Numbered from the stretch's first letter, positions 1 to 10,108 are shown. The stretch is 62,811 nucleotides of DNA from Aporhodopirellula aestuarii (GCF_023701485.1 NZ_JAMQBK010000038.1:1-62811); one strand, 5' to 3'. Notes: a model not told the origin generated them from the sequence alone. Made by a program: numbers and translations.

Positions 1-16
1 GTCGTCTCGGATTTTG

Positions 17-78
17 TGCCGTGCATCATCGAGTGCCGAAGGCACGGCATTTGATTAACCATGGACGCCAGTCCATGG
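17..78. repeat. two short stem-loops
   Basis: An 8-bp stem TGCCGTGC (17-24) pairs with GCACGGCA (42-49). It is followed at once by a perfect stem CCATGGAC (59-66) / GTCCATGG (71-78) around a 4-base loop. They lie next to the large palindromic repeat and beyond the 3' end of the minus-strand sulfatase. Neither has a clear T-run, so they look like repeat debris rather than a terminator. Confidence 0.6.
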
Positions 79-93
79 TTGCGGGTTACCTCG

Positions 94-294
94 TCTTTTA
101 GCGGAACAGCGCAAGCGGGCTGTTGTTTTAGGCGTTTCGCAAAAATTAGTGAGCCGACAGCGCTAGCTGCGGGCCTCCAATGGGCACGTACTAGCCGTTA
201 GGCCCGCGGCTAGTGCCGTCGGCTCACTAAAACAACAGCCCGCTTGCGGCGTTCCGCTAAATTTGAAATCCCGCAGTAATTCAATCGGCGTCCC
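94..294. repeat. composite palindromic element (REP/MITE-like), nested
   Basis: The outer arms at about 100-130 and 228-258 are near-perfect inverted repeats of about 31 bp that begin AGCGGAAC and end GTTCCGCT. Inside them sits a second inverted pair of about 29 bp at about 148-176 and 200-228, beginning AGTGAGCC and ending GGCTCACT. The right flank (259-294) contains GAAATCCCGC and ends GGCGTCCC. This is the same edge found on the elements at 6261, 12814, 51550 and 62686, so this is a family member that carries a second palindrome in its middle. No ORF in it looks coding. Confidence 0.8.
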
Positions 295-379
295 TACCCA
301 ATTGCAGGCGTGCCTACGGCCCTAAGAACTCGCGTCGATTAAGACGCGATCATTGAACGCCAAATCGAGTAGACGACGA

Positions 380-2128
380 TCAGTTCGACTTAGGCTTGGG
401 CACGATCGCTTGGGCCGTTCGGTCGTCGACGATGAAGTGTCCGAGAGGACGCTGCGTCGCGGCATCACGGATCAGCCACACGACACCCGGACGCGTTTCT
501 TGGCGTTTCCGCTCACCGACACCGATCACTCCAACTGGCTTCGCCTGTCCGTTCTTATCGACCAGACAGAGTTCAACGGTTGTTTCGCGTTGATTGCTAA
601 AGAACACCGGGAATGAACCGCCGTCTGGAACCGATGGTGGAACGGCCGCTCCTGTGCTGGGATTCCAATGCAGCTTGGCGAGAGATTCGACGGAAGGCTC
701 GACTCGTTCATGGAATTGTTGGGGCGAATGCTTTCTGAAATCGGCGAGCAGTTCGGCGGATGATGCTAGGCCGGCCAAGTTTGTCCACTCGTAGGGGTCG
801 TTTGCGATGTCGTAGAGTTCCTCGCCACCTTCGGCGTAATGGATATATCGATGCGTCGTGCCGCTGACCGCGTAGGCTCCAGGCTTATTGAGATACGTCA
901 CACTGCGATGCGCCCAGCCCGCTCCGGTCGGGTCGGAGAGCACCGGCAAGAGACTCGGCCCATCGGCAACCGGATTTTCTGGCAAACCGCAAAGGTCGAG
1001 CAGCGTCGGATAGAGACTGAGCAGATTGACGGGGGCATTGCAAACCGTCCCGGCCATCGTTCCCTCGGGCAAGGCCGACGAGATACCAGCGGGAACTCGC
1101 ACCATCAGTGGAACGCGGGTCACGCCACGCCACGGCGTGTACTTTTGCCAGTGTTCCTTTTCCCCTAATTGCCAACCGTGATCGGACCAGAGCACTACGA
1201 TTGTGTTGTCTGCGTAAGCACTCGAGTCGAGAGCGTCGAGTACGCGGCCTAACATCGCGTCGGAAAAGTGAATCGACGCGAGGTATGCCTGCAAGCCATG
1301 TTTCCACTGGCCCTGTTTTTGGATGTGAGCAAAGTATCGATTCCGAGCTGCCCGTGCGCCTTCGGCAGGAACGTCATCCAAATCATTTTCCAGATACCCC
1401 GGTGGCAACTGAATGCTATCCAATGGGAACGGCTCGAAATACTTTTTCGGGACAAACCAAGGCTCGTGGGGCCGATAGAGACCGCACGCCAAAAAGAGTG
1501 GTTGTTCCTGTTTCTTGCTAAGCTGCTCGATGACGTAGTCGGCCACCAAATAGTCGCCACCGAACTCTTCGTCTGTGACATCGAGGGCTGCCCAATCGGT
1601 ATCGACGTACTGCCACGGACCGCCTCGCGGAAGAGAAACGGGACGATTCGGCGGGTCAAACGATTTGGGCAATGGGTTCTCGGTCGCGGCGTCAGGATAG
1701 TACTCGTCCCACGATGCGGCTTCGATGAAGTAATGCAGCATCTTTCCCGAGCCAGCTGCACGATAACCATTGTTGCGAAAGTACTGAGGAATCAAGACCT
1801 CGTTCGGCATGATCTCACGCATCTGCTGTCGATTGTCGTACAATCCGCTGCTATTGGGAGCACGACCGGTGAAGATCGCTGATCGGCATGGGTTGCACGC
1901 CGGTGCCGGGCAGTGTGCATTGGTGAACAACATCCCGCTCGCGGCGAGTCGGTCCAAGTTTGGCGTGATCGTCTGAGGATTTCCCCCCAAGCAACCGATC
2001 CAGTCGTTCAAATCGTCCATCGCGATGAAAAGGATATTCGGACGAGGCGAATCTGCGATCGCGATGTTGCTCGACATCAACGCGATCACGATCGCGACGC
2101 TTATCTTCATTACGTTCCGATTCGTCAT
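380..2128 (-). CDS. secreted sulfatase (iduronate-2-sulfatase-like)
   Basis: A family S1 sulfatase of 582 residues when started at the ATG at 2128, which has GAGG nine bases upstream. The longer frame to 2410 adds residues that do not look coding. A signal peptide covers about residues 7-25. Metal-binding Asp pairs lie in NILFIAMDDL (about 38-39). The formylglycine site is Cys78 in CNPCR, which fits C-x-P-x-R but has Cys where Ser or Ala is usual. SDHGW further on is another family hallmark. The enzyme should hydrolyse sulfate esters on a polysaccharide in the periplasm or outside the cell. It is last in a minus-strand run with the GH2-GH43 enzyme and another sulfatase. The substrate cannot be read from the sequence. 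Confidence 0.93.
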   Translation of the reverse strand: MTNRNVMKISVAIVIALMSSNIAIADSPRPNILFIAMDDLNDWIGCLGGNPQTITPNLDRLAASGMLFTNAHCPAPACNPCRSAIFTGRAPNSSGLYDNRQQMREIMPNEVLIPQYFRNNGYRAAGSGKMLHYFIEAASWDEYYPDAATENPLPKSFDPPNRPVSLPRGGPWQYVDTDWAALDVTDEEFGGDYLVADYVIEQLSKKQEQPLFLACGLYRPHEPWFVPKKYFEPFPLDSIQLPPGYLENDLDDVPAEGARAARNRYFAHIQKQGQWKHGLQAYLASIHFSDAMLGRVLDALDSSAYADNTIVVLWSDHGWQLGEKEHWQKYTPWRGVTRVPLMVRVPAGISSALPEGTMAGTVCNAPVNLLSLYPTLLDLCGLPENPVADGPSLLPVLSDPTGAGWAHRSVTYLNKPGAYAVSGTTHRYIHYAEGGEELYDIANDPYEWTNLAGLASSAELLADFRKHSPQQFHERVEPSVESLAKLHWNPSTGAAVPPSVPDGGSFPVFFSNQRETTVELCLVDKNGQAKPVGVIGVGERKRQETRPGVVWLIRDAATQRPLGHFIVDDRTAQAIVPKPKSN

Positions 2129-2494
2129 GGTGCCTGTCCTCTTCATCAATGTTTGGGGGTGCGAAGTAACACTCGATGCGAATCGCGGCGGAGAGATCCT
2201 AAGGAGCCAGAAGCTGACTTCAAATACCATCGGCGAACGAGGGGCCGACCTGTTCTTCAGATGATTCGGCAATTTTATCGAGTGCTTCGTCGATGAAACT
2301 ATCATCGCGACGCAAGCGAGACTTGCCAATAGCCAGCGACCGTGTTGCGACCGATGACACCATTGGTTGCTTCCCAACGAAACATTGCCGCACATTGCCC
2401 CTACACGCATGCGGCGAACATGCGGAATCGATTACCTCAGCCGTTTTCGGCGCACACTATAGTGAGAGCTTCATCACGCCGCTGAGCGTCGTTA

Positions 2495-5400
2495 TCAAAA
2501 CTTCTGGGCTTCATCCGGCCCAGGCGTCGCGTAAGCGGGATCTTTCGCACGAATGTAGATCTCACCGTCCTCAAGCACTCGAACGTCAAGCGGCACGATC
2601 GTTACGCCCTGCTCGTTGATCGTTTGGGCATTATCACCGAGGTCACTTGTTTCGATACCCTCTCGAGGCAGCGGTGGAACGTTGGCGTTGAAGAACGCGC
2701 TGCACCACCATTTACCATCTTTGGTTTGAAACGGTGTGCCGTGGCCAAGAAACCGCCCGGCAAATTTGCGAGGCCCGTAGGGGCCGGTGATGTTGTCGGC
2801 GACGCAGTAATAAAGATTGTATGACCCTTTGCGTATTTGATCGGTCGACCAAGCCGTACCGAGATGCACATACTTGCGGCCGACCTTGATCATCGTCGCT
2901 CCTTCGTGACCGATATGAGTGATCGGCGATCCGTTCGGACCGGGACGAGTCCCCGATGGGTCAATGCGAACCGGTTCGGATGTGTAGTGAGTGAAGTCTT
3001 TGCTGAGCGGCGCGATCATCGTGTTCCGCCATAACAGATACACAGTACCGTCATCGTCGGTGAATAAGGATGGATCATGACGCTGACCGAGCTTGCTGCC
3101 CATCGGATGACTCCATGGCCGGGCCAGTTCGCTATCATTTGAAATCGCGAGACTGGCAACATTTTGCGGGCAATGCACCAACGCCCAGTACCCACTCATT
3201 TGGTCGACACCGGGAATCCGGTTGACTTCGGACAACTGTTCGACCTTCGGCATCCAGTGGATTTCGGGTGCCCAAATTCGACTCGGCGACTTACCGGCTT
3301 TCTTCGCCGACAGAGTGTCGTCGATTGAAAAAGGGACGCCCAACGATTCCCATTCAATCAAATCTTGACTGCGGTAAACCCGAACTTGGTTGCCGACAAT
3401 ACTTTGATCGCCGAGTCCGATGTTGTACGGATTTTCAACTTCGCGCGGATCGCCTTCGTTCGGCTGTATTCCGGTGAGGTAGTAGTAGCCATCGGGACCG
3501 AGCGTGATGTAGGGATGCCGAATCCAACCAGATTTGATGTAGAGGGCTCGATCGTGTGATTGCAAACTAGCACGAATCGTATCGGGATCCATGACTGGCC
3601 CCGGTTTCCGTGTGGTCTTCACTTCCACAAAAGCTGGTTTAGGAACCGGCTCCGCTGTCTCAGCTGATTTCGCGGCAGCAGAATCCGCCGCTGGTTGAAA
3701 GAGCTTGCGATGTAACTTGGCGAGTTCGTCTGCCGGGATTTTGATCACCTTACGGTCGTACGTCATCAGACCGTTGACCTCACCTTCCACGTCCGTCGTT
3801 TGCGTGTAAACGCCCGCCGCGATGCCTTGCCCCCGCAGCTCGTTGAGCATTTCGATGGACTTTACATAACGATCTTTGTATTCCGCTTCGGACTTGGGAA
3901 GATCACCGTAGCCCCAATTGCGCCGATTGGCATCCCACAGGTGCCCTGTCACGGGGTAACCGTGACCACCAAACTCGCCGATTACTTTGATGAAGTCATC
4001 AAACCGTCCGTTAGTGTTCAGTTCAAAAGGGAAACCGGGGTGCGGATACCGATGCTCGTCGACGATATCGCCGATGGGCCAGAAATTGCCGCCGCTGGCG
4101 ATATTGACCAATCGACTCGGATCTCGTTTCACAGTCCACTGACCGACTTCCACCGTTTGATGCTGGCCCCACGCTTCATTGAACGGCACCCAGCAAACGA
4201 TCGACGGATGGTTCTCGAGTTCATCGATCATCGATTCAAGCTCGGTCATGAATTGGTCGTGCTGTTCGGCGGGCCATGTCGCGTCCACAGGGTCAGTTTT
4301 TAGCCGAGTCCACGCCGGCCATCCCTGATTGCGTCCCCGTCCGCCGCTGACGTGATCTTGCCAAACCATCATTCCCAATCGATCGCAGTGATAGTAATAA
4401 CGTCGTGGTTCAACTTTGATGTGCTTGCGAATCATGTTGAAGCCGGCCTTCTTGAGCCACTCAATGTCAAACAACATCGCTTCGTCGGATGGCGGCGTCA
4501 GCAAACCATCAGGCCACCAACCTTGGTCGAGCGGCCCCCAATGAAAGACGATGTCGCCGTTGAGCGTGAACCGCCAGTTTCCATCGGCGTCCTTGGTTTT
4601 GCCGACCGAGCGAATTCCGGCATACGATGTCACTCGGTCGAGCACGTTGTCACTGACATCGACAAGTGTTGCTTCGATGTCGTACAGATGCGGAGACGTG
4701 GGCGACCACAGCTTCGCGTCAGGGATCTTGAGTTCGATCAACTCGTTGGAACCGGTCGCTTCGGCGACAATCGTTTCGCCGTCTTTGATGATGACGTGAA
4801 CACGTCCGCGTCCTTCAACAACCGGACGAATACGGATCGTACCTTCGCTCGCGTCGGTGGTGATTTTCAGGTCGACGAGATAGCTGTCGCTCACCTCTTC
4901 GAGCCAAACCGTCTGCCAGATCCCGGATACTTGTGTGTACCAGATGCCCCGCGCGTTCAGCGTTTGCTTTCCACGCAGTTGCCATTCCTCGGTTGCGTCT
5001 TCAACACGCACAACGAGTTCGTTCTCACCATCGTGGATCGCATCGGTGATATCGAAGAAAAATGGTGTATTGCCGCCTTGGTGTTTCCCGACGGACTTGC
5101 CGTTGACGAAGACTTCGCAGCGATAATCGACAGCTTCGAAATTCAATATTTGACGATTGGACTCAGGTCGGACCACCTGAAAACTTCGCCGATACCACAA
5201 CGCTTCAGATGCATCAAGTAATCGCTGCACTCCGCCCAATTTTGATTCCAAGCAATACGGGACCAGGATCTTTCCTGCCCAGTCATTCGGGGTCGCCGTT
5301 TGCGAAATTGGTGTGATCGCGTAGTCCCACTGTCCGTTCAAGTTCTTCCAGTTGTCACGCTGTAACTGGGGACGTGGGTATTGCGACCAAGTGTTTTCCG

Positions 5401-6004
5401 CCGTGACCTTCTCACCCCACTGCGTGACCAGGTCCGACTGAAACGGCTTTAAGTTCCGCTCAGCCGGCGGCAGCGTCGGAATGTTCTCCGCGTCAATTAA
5501 ATGGACATCAATGAACTGCCCACCCGAGGTTTGCCTGCAGTGCACGGCCAACACGTTCCGTCCCACTTTCAACGCAGAGCGTTTGTCCGGTGCAATGGCG
5601 ATCGTCTGATAGTCCGTTAAAAAGCCTTTCAACGCGATAATCCGTTCGCCGTTGAGATACACCTCCGCGTCTTCATCATGATGAATCAGCAGAGCCGGAG
5701 AAGCTGGAACGGATCCAAGTTCGATCGTCTTTCGCAACCAAATACTATTGGTCGACCAGACGGTGCCCACCCGAGAATGAGGCGTTTGCACCGTTCCAAA
5801 ACCGCCGTTGCCGATTTGCCACGAGCCCGCATCAAATTCCGGTGATTGCCAGCCGGCAGCGGGTTTCGTGAGCGTGTAACGCCATTGATCAGCAATCTCG
5901 ACCGCGGAACTGACTCCACACGTGGAGGCGACGAAAAGAGTGCTAAGTGCCGCAAGGTAACGTGCGGCGTTCGAGAAAAACTTCGATTCGATGTGGCTTG
6001 TCAT
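2495..6004 (-). CDS. GH2 glycosidase fused to a GH43/GH117-like domain
   Basis: A secreted protein of 1169 residues. The start is taken at ATG 6004 because a signal peptide follows (hydrophobic stretch about 16-35). The first 800 or so residues are a GH2 enzyme (beta-galactosidase/glucuronidase type). They comprise a galactose-binding-like jelly roll, an Ig-like domain and a TIM barrel. The acid/base Glu is in PFNEAWGQH and the likely nucleophile Glu is in VIGEFGGHG. After a linker, the last 350 or so residues are a five-bladed propeller like GH43/GH117, with IWAPEIHW and RHDPSLFTDDDG. Its first blade reads IRHPYITLGPDG, where IRDP is expected. It lies between two sulfatases, which suggests stepwise breakdown of a sulfated glycan. 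The GH2 call is secure; the exact substrate is not. Confidence 0.9.
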   Translation of the reverse strand: MTSHIESKFFSNAARYLAALSTLFVASTCGVSSAVEIADQWRYTLTKPAAGWQSPEFDAGSWQIGNGGFGTVQTPHSRVGTVWSTNSIWLRKTIELGSVPASPALLIHHDEDAEVYLNGERIIALKGFLTDYQTIAIAPDKRSALKVGRNVLAVHCRQTSGGQFIDVHLIDAENIPTLPPAERNLKPFQSDLVTQWGEKVTAENTWSQYPRPQLQRDNWKNLNGQWDYAITPISQTATPNDWAGKILVPYCLESKLGGVQRLLDASEALWYRRSFQVVRPESNRQILNFEAVDYRCEVFVNGKSVGKHQGGNTPFFFDITDAIHDGENELVVRVEDATEEWQLRGKQTLNARGIWYTQVSGIWQTVWLEEVSDSYLVDLKITTDASEGTIRIRPVVEGRGRVHVIIKDGETIVAEATGSNELIELKIPDAKLWSPTSPHLYDIEATLVDVSDNVLDRVTSYAGIRSVGKTKDADGNWRFTLNGDIVFHWGPLDQGWWPDGLLTPPSDEAMLFDIEWLKKAGFNMIRKHIKVEPRRYYYHCDRLGMMVWQDHVSGGRGRNQGWPAWTRLKTDPVDATWPAEQHDQFMTELESMIDELENHPSIVCWVPFNEAWGQHQTVEVGQWTVKRDPSRLVNIASGGNFWPIGDIVDEHRYPHPGFPFELNTNGRFDDFIKVIGEFGGHGYPVTGHLWDANRRNWGYGDLPKSEAEYKDRYVKSIEMLNELRGQGIAAGVYTQTTDVEGEVNGLMTYDRKVIKIPADELAKLHRKLFQPAADSAAAKSAETAEPVPKPAFVEVKTTRKPGPVMDPDTIRASLQSHDRALYIKSGWIRHPYITLGPDGYYYLTGIQPNEGDPREVENPYNIGLGDQSIVGNQVRVYRSQDLIEWESLGVPFSIDDTLSAKKAGKSPSRIWAPEIHWMPKVEQLSEVNRIPGVDQMSGYWALVHCPQNVASLAISNDSELARPWSHPMGSKLGQRHDPSLFTDDDGTVYLLWRNTMIAPLSKDFTHYTSEPVRIDPSGTRPGPNGSPITHIGHEGATMIKVGRKYVHLGTAWSTDQIRKGSYNLYYCVADNITGPYGPRKFAGRFLGHGTPFQTKDGKWWCSAFFNANVPPLPREGIETSDLGDNAQTINEQGVTIVPLDVRVLEDGEIYIRAKDPAYATPGPDEAQKF

Positions 6005-6209
6005 GGGGAGGAAGGGATAGTTGGTGGGATTGATGGTTGGTTCAGAAGGAAGGACGCTGGATTTCGCAATTTGCGGACGAAGTGGCGGTCTGCGATTTTC
6101 TTTTAGCGATAGGTAGCAGACTATCATCGATTGACAGTTCCATTCGGCCTTGGCTGGACAGCGTCACTTTCTGGCAGACGTATTTCAGTTTTCAACTTTC
6201 ACATAGCGG

Positions 6210-6252
6210 AGCCTCTCCGAGGCTCCGGATGCGGGTAATACCCGCAATTCTC
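6210..6252. repeat. two small hairpins next to a REP element
   Basis: GGAGCCTC pairs with GAGGCTCC around a 3-base loop, and a second stem of the GCGGGTA / TACCCGC type follows. Both lie in the gap between the sulfatase and the GH2 gene, beside the palindromic element at 6261. Confidence 0.5.
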
Positions 6253-6260
6253 GTTCGCAG

Positions 6261-6383
6261 CGGACGTCGATTGCTTGAGTGCTCTTTATAGCGGAACGGC
6301 GCGAGCCGTCCGGTCCCGAGTCACCGGACGGCTCGCGCCGTTCCGCTACTTTTGAAATCCCGCATTAATTGAATCAATGTCCC
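6261..6383 (-). repeat. REP/MITE-like palindromic element, about 123 bp
   Basis: The central palindrome has about 25-bp arms that begin AGCGGAACGGCGCGAGCCG and end CCGTTCCGCT. The flanks match the other copies: GGACGTCGATTG on the left, and GAAATCCCGC followed by ATGTCCC on the right. It is in reverse orientation relative to the copy at 62686 and lies between two genes of the polysaccharide cluster. Confidence 0.85.
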
Positions 6384-6417
6384 GAGACCGCACTACGTAA
6401 AGCGTGGCGCTGTCAAG

Positions 6418-8601
6418 CTAGTCGTCATGAAGTGTTCGGTCGTTGTCCGTAGTAACGACGTCAGTTTCATTCACCGTATATTCGAGCACAGACCCACGCA
6501 ATCGATTGGGAGCAGCGTAGTCGCCGGCGGCGGTACGATCATCGAACCCGACACTGAGCTGATCCATTGGTTCGACCGGAATCAAACCAGGTGACTTTGC
6601 AACGATGGGCTTTCCACCATTGACCGCGAGAGTGATTTCATCGCCGGTAATGATTGCATCGAGCGAGATCGTTCCGTGCACGGGGGAATCGAACGCGAGG
6701 CGGGTCACGCTACCATTGATCCGAACATCAAAGGCGGGGCGTCCTTCGATGAAGTGCAACGCGTAGCCATGCTGGTTTCCGCCCTGGGCGATCGCGACTC
6801 CGTTGGGATTCTCCGATTGCACGAGCACGCGGAGTCTTAACGGGCGATTCGAAACTTTGGGTGACTTTACATCGGACTGCTTATTCGCATCGTGAGCCGA
6901 ACCCCGGGACTTTACGCCCGCCTGATTGGCGTCTGCTTTCTGGGTGACGCCGACACGTGTCGCCCACGTTTCCCACGCCGCGACCATGGTTTGCAGTCGC
7001 TCGGGTTCTTGCTCGGCCAGATCGACTGTCTCGCATCGATCATTGGCGAGATTGTAGAGTTCCCATTTCAAGTCGTGCGGCATTCGTTTGCTATAGACAA
7101 TCTTCCAATCGCCAGCACGCAGCGCATGAGCGGCTTGATGGTCAAATCCGATGGACCGCTTTGGAAGACGCTCGCCCCGCAACACCGGCATCAAACTGCA
7201 TCCCTCGGCCGGTGTGATTTCGATCCCATTAAATACGCTCGGATACTCCGCACCGGCCGCATCCATCAACGTCGGCAAGATATCCATCACGTGAACCGGC
7301 TGACGAATCCAATCGTCTCGGGTGCCAAACCCACGCGGCCAATGGACAATGAACGGGGTGCTGATGCCGCCTTCGTGCGTGAAGTGTTTGTACATCCGAA
7401 ACGGAGTGTTTCCCAAGTTTGCCCATGCACTTCCGTAAGATTGATGCGTTCCACGTCCACCAATGTTGCGTAGATCCGTGTCGCTCGACAGCGTCGTGGT
7501 GCCTCGTCGTGATTTCCCGTCAAAGCCGAACGGTCCCCATTCGTAACAGGCACCGTTATCGCTCAAAAAAAGAATCAGCGTGTTGTCCAGATCACGGGTC
7601 GTCTTCAAATGCTCGACGATCTCTCCCACACCTCGGTCGACCGCTTCCACCATGGCAGCAAACACGGCCATCCGCCGGACGAGGTCATTGCGACGTGATT
7701 CATCGAGCGATTCCCAAGCCGGATTTTGTTGCCCTGAAAACCCGTTTGCGATGTCGTCGCGGTCAACGGGAACGATTTCACGCGGCGGCAGCGTCCAGCT
7801 TTTGCCATTGATCAAACCGTTCTGCTTCATCCGCTCGAAACGTTCCGCACGCAAGACATCCCAGCCTCGACGGTAGAGTTCCTCGTACGCATCGGCACGT
7901 TCCGCGGGAGCCTGGATGGGAAAGTGAGGCGATGAGTGACCGAGAAACAAGAGCCACGGACTTCCAGTCTTTTGCCCTTGGCGGATAAATTCCAACGCAT
8001 AGCGGTTGAAGACGTCTGTTGCGTAAAATTGTTCCGCAGGCGGGTCGATTTCTTTGTCGCGGCCTTGGGGTAAACGGACGTAGTAGTCCGCATCATACTG
8101 ATCGTGAGAATGAGCGTTGGTGTAACCGTAGAACTCGTCAAAGCCACGTTTGATCGGTCCTGTTTCGGGATGCATGTGCCACTTCCCGACGTAATAGCAC
8201 CCGTAGCCTGCTGGTTTAAGCACTTCTGCGATCGTGACGCAGTCATCCCGCAACCGCCCTAGATACCCCGGCCCGCGATTTCGATCGGGTTTGTCCGTCG
8301 TGAAATCACCAATCCCGGCTTGCGTCGGATACAAACCTGTCATTAACGAAGCACGACTCGGGCAACAGCGGGCGGAGTTGTAGAGTTGGGTGAACTTCGC
8401 ACCTCCACCGGCCAACGCGTCAATGTTCGGAGTTCGGATTTCGCCGCCGTAACATCCCAAGTCCGAATAGCCAAGATCATCCGCGAGCACCACGATGATA
8501 TTCGGATTCTCGGCAGCCGTCGCGAACGTTGAAATCGCAAATGAAACCACCAGGATCTGAATCGCAACACAGGCTGATGGTAAACGACAGTGATTCATCA
8601 T
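6418..8601 (-). CDS. secreted arylsulfatase with C-terminal LamG-like domain
   Basis: A 727-residue family S1 sulfatase starting at ATG 8601, with a second in-frame ATG next to it. The signal peptide ends near ATAAENPN (about residue 30). Metal-binding DD is at about 41-42 in VVLADDLGYSD. The fGly site is Cys79 in CCPSRASLMTG, and LSDNGA follows later. The core ends near residue 560. A linker rich in N, K and S follows, then about 140 residues of beta-sandwich-like sequence that resembles a LamG/concanavalin fold and may bind carbohydrate. It is first in line after the FecR gene, with 79 bp between them, so it probably shares that regulation. Confidence 0.93.
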   Translation of the reverse strand: MMNHCRLPSACVAIQILVVSFAISTFATAAENPNIIVVLADDLGYSDLGCYGGEIRTPNIDALAGGGAKFTQLYNSARCCPSRASLMTGLYPTQAGIGDFTTDKPDRNRGPGYLGRLRDDCVTIAEVLKPAGYGCYYVGKWHMHPETGPIKRGFDEFYGYTNAHSHDQYDADYYVRLPQGRDKEIDPPAEQFYATDVFNRYALEFIRQGQKTGSPWLLFLGHSSPHFPIQAPAERADAYEELYRRGWDVLRAERFERMKQNGLINGKSWTLPPREIVPVDRDDIANGFSGQQNPAWESLDESRRNDLVRRMAVFAAMVEAVDRGVGEIVEHLKTTRDLDNTLILFLSDNGACYEWGPFGFDGKSRRGTTTLSSDTDLRNIGGRGTHQSYGSAWANLGNTPFRMYKHFTHEGGISTPFIVHWPRGFGTRDDWIRQPVHVMDILPTLMDAAGAEYPSVFNGIEITPAEGCSLMPVLRGERLPKRSIGFDHQAAHALRAGDWKIVYSKRMPHDLKWELYNLANDRCETVDLAEQEPERLQTMVAAWETWATRVGVTQKADANQAGVKSRGSAHDANKQSDVKSPKVSNRPLRLRVLVQSENPNGVAIAQGGNQHGYALHFIEGRPAFDVRINGSVTRLAFDSPVHGTISLDAIITGDEITLAVNGGKPIVAKSPGLIPVEPMDQLSVGFDDRTAAGDYAAPNRLRGSVLEYTVNETDVVTTDNDRTLHDD

Positions 8602-8680
8602 GATTCAACTTAAAAAGGACCAAATGCAAAAGCACTGCGGGTCAAACGGCAGATCACTTACGTCGGGAATTACCGACTCT

Positions 8681-10108
8681 TTAAGGCGACGCACTCTCGT
8701 CAACGAGCACCCGCAGATTATCTTGCCCCGCTCCGACGTTTAGGTTGAAGTACAGGCTTTTGCCATCGTCGCTCACACGCAGTGAGTCCGGAGGCAGGGT
8801 TCCGTCTTCGGTGGTGACATCTTCAAGATATCGAAATTTCAGTTGGTCATATTTGATTTCGGGAACCCCAAACAACAGGTCTGACTTTTTGAGTGCCATC
8901 TGCCCGACGACAACTCCGATGATGGGCTTCTGAAACGAGACGCTACCGCTAATTGTATGCCTGTTCCCTTCCCATCGTTCCTCGGGCAAGTAGACGAGCA
9001 AATAGCTGCTGATGGGTTTGCCGGGAGCCAACGTGATCCGGGCGTGTTTCGTCTCCGGATAGGACTCGGCCGGCCGAATCGCCGCGATGGAATTGTGGGC
9101 GTTAAGTCGATGATTGAGTTTTTCAGGAATCAGCAACAACTTCGAATCGTTTGCGAAACGATCCAAAGAACCGAGCGGACCAGGCGGAACGAAATCGATC
9201 AAGTTAGATGCCTCATTGATGCCAACGGTTAAAGGCCAGAGGTCTTCGTATTGCTTCCCCGAGAACGCGACCGCACGTCTTTCGCTGGCTCCCCACTCGA
9301 TCGACTCGCCCTCTTTGACCATTTGAGACTCGGACGCGGTCGTACCTCGTGAACGTTCGACCGAGACACTCCCATCAAACACCGACAGATCCACATCGCC
9401 GTTCGCACCAGCCGTGATCCCAAACGCGTTGCCACGATCTCGCACGATGGTATCGCCGGCACGAACAACTAACGTGCTCGTTTCATTCGGCATCCGTGCG
9501 GCGAGCTTTCCGGCCTGCAATTCGATCTCATCGGGGCCGATTCCGGTAAACGACGCCGGCGCGGCTAAGGAAACGATCGCGCCGCTGTTCATCGACAAAC
9601 GCACTGATCCCGATGACAATCGATAGTTGACACGAGAACTCAAACGACTGGACGCCAACGATGTTTCTGGCACCTCTCCGTCCCAAGTGACATGACTCGC
9701 GTATGTGATCGTTGCGAAGCCATCGGCGGGAGCCGCCACGCCACTCTTGTTCGATACAGGCCCTCCGGCGATCTGGTCAATCTCTGACAACTGCGACGGG
9801 GCGATGAATGCGATCGCGATGGATGCAGCAACAGCGACGGCCACTGCCAACAGCCAAACTCGTCGACGTGATCGAAGACGAGTCACCTCGCTTGCCGAAG
9901 TCGGTTGATGGTTATTCATCGAAAACGCTTCAGTGCGGAATTGTTCGCAGATCGCAGCACTGCGCAGTTGCACTTCCGCGAACAAGCGTCGGCGTTGGGC
10001 GTCGGCCAACAAATCGCTCTCGAACCGAGCTAACTCATCACCCGCCAAACCGCCATCTTGGTACGCTGCGACCATTTCAAGAAAGTCATCTAACTCGTTT
10101 TCAGTCAT
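8681..10108 (-). CDS. FecR-like membrane protein (putative anti-sigma factor)
   Basis: A 475-residue protein starting at ATG 10108, where it overlaps the sigma-factor stop in an ATGA. The N-terminal part (about 1-65) is a helical ASD-like region with a conserved EL.RFE...L pattern. A single membrane helix follows at about 85-105 (LLAVAVAVAASIAIAFIA). Next comes a FecR-like beta domain (about 160-270, GSVRLSMNSGAIVSL ... GNAFGI) and an uncharacterised C-terminal beta domain. The architecture and the coupling to an ECF sigma factor suggest it holds the sigma factor at the membrane and senses an envelope signal. No ligand can be inferred. Confidence 0.85.
   Translation of the reverse strand: MTENELDDFLEMVAAYQDGGLAGDELARFESDLLADAQRRRLFAEVQLRSAAICEQFRTEAFSMNNHQPTSASEVTRLRSRRRVWLLAVAVAVAASIAIAFIAPSQLSEIDQIAGGPVSNKSGVAAPADGFATITYASHVTWDGEVPETSLASSRLSSRVNYRLSSGSVRLSMNSGAIVSLAAPASFTGIGPDEIELQAGKLAARMPNETSTLVVRAGDTIVRDRGNAFGITAGANGDVDLSVFDGSVSVERSRGTTASESQMVKEGESIEWGASERRAVAFSGKQYEDLWPLTVGINEASNLIDFVPPGPLGSLDRFANDSKLLLIPEKLNHRLNAHNSIAAIRPAESYPETKHARITLAPGKPISSYLLVYLPEERWEGNRHTISGSVSFQKPIIGVVVGQMALKKSDLLFGVPEIKYDQLKFRYLEDVTTEDGTLPPDSLRVSDDGKSLYFNLNVGAGQDNLRVLVDESASP

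Noticed and set aside
4352..5221. 289-codon open frame opposite the GH2 domain
   Set aside because: It overlaps the catalytic region of a well-supported enzyme and shows no domain.
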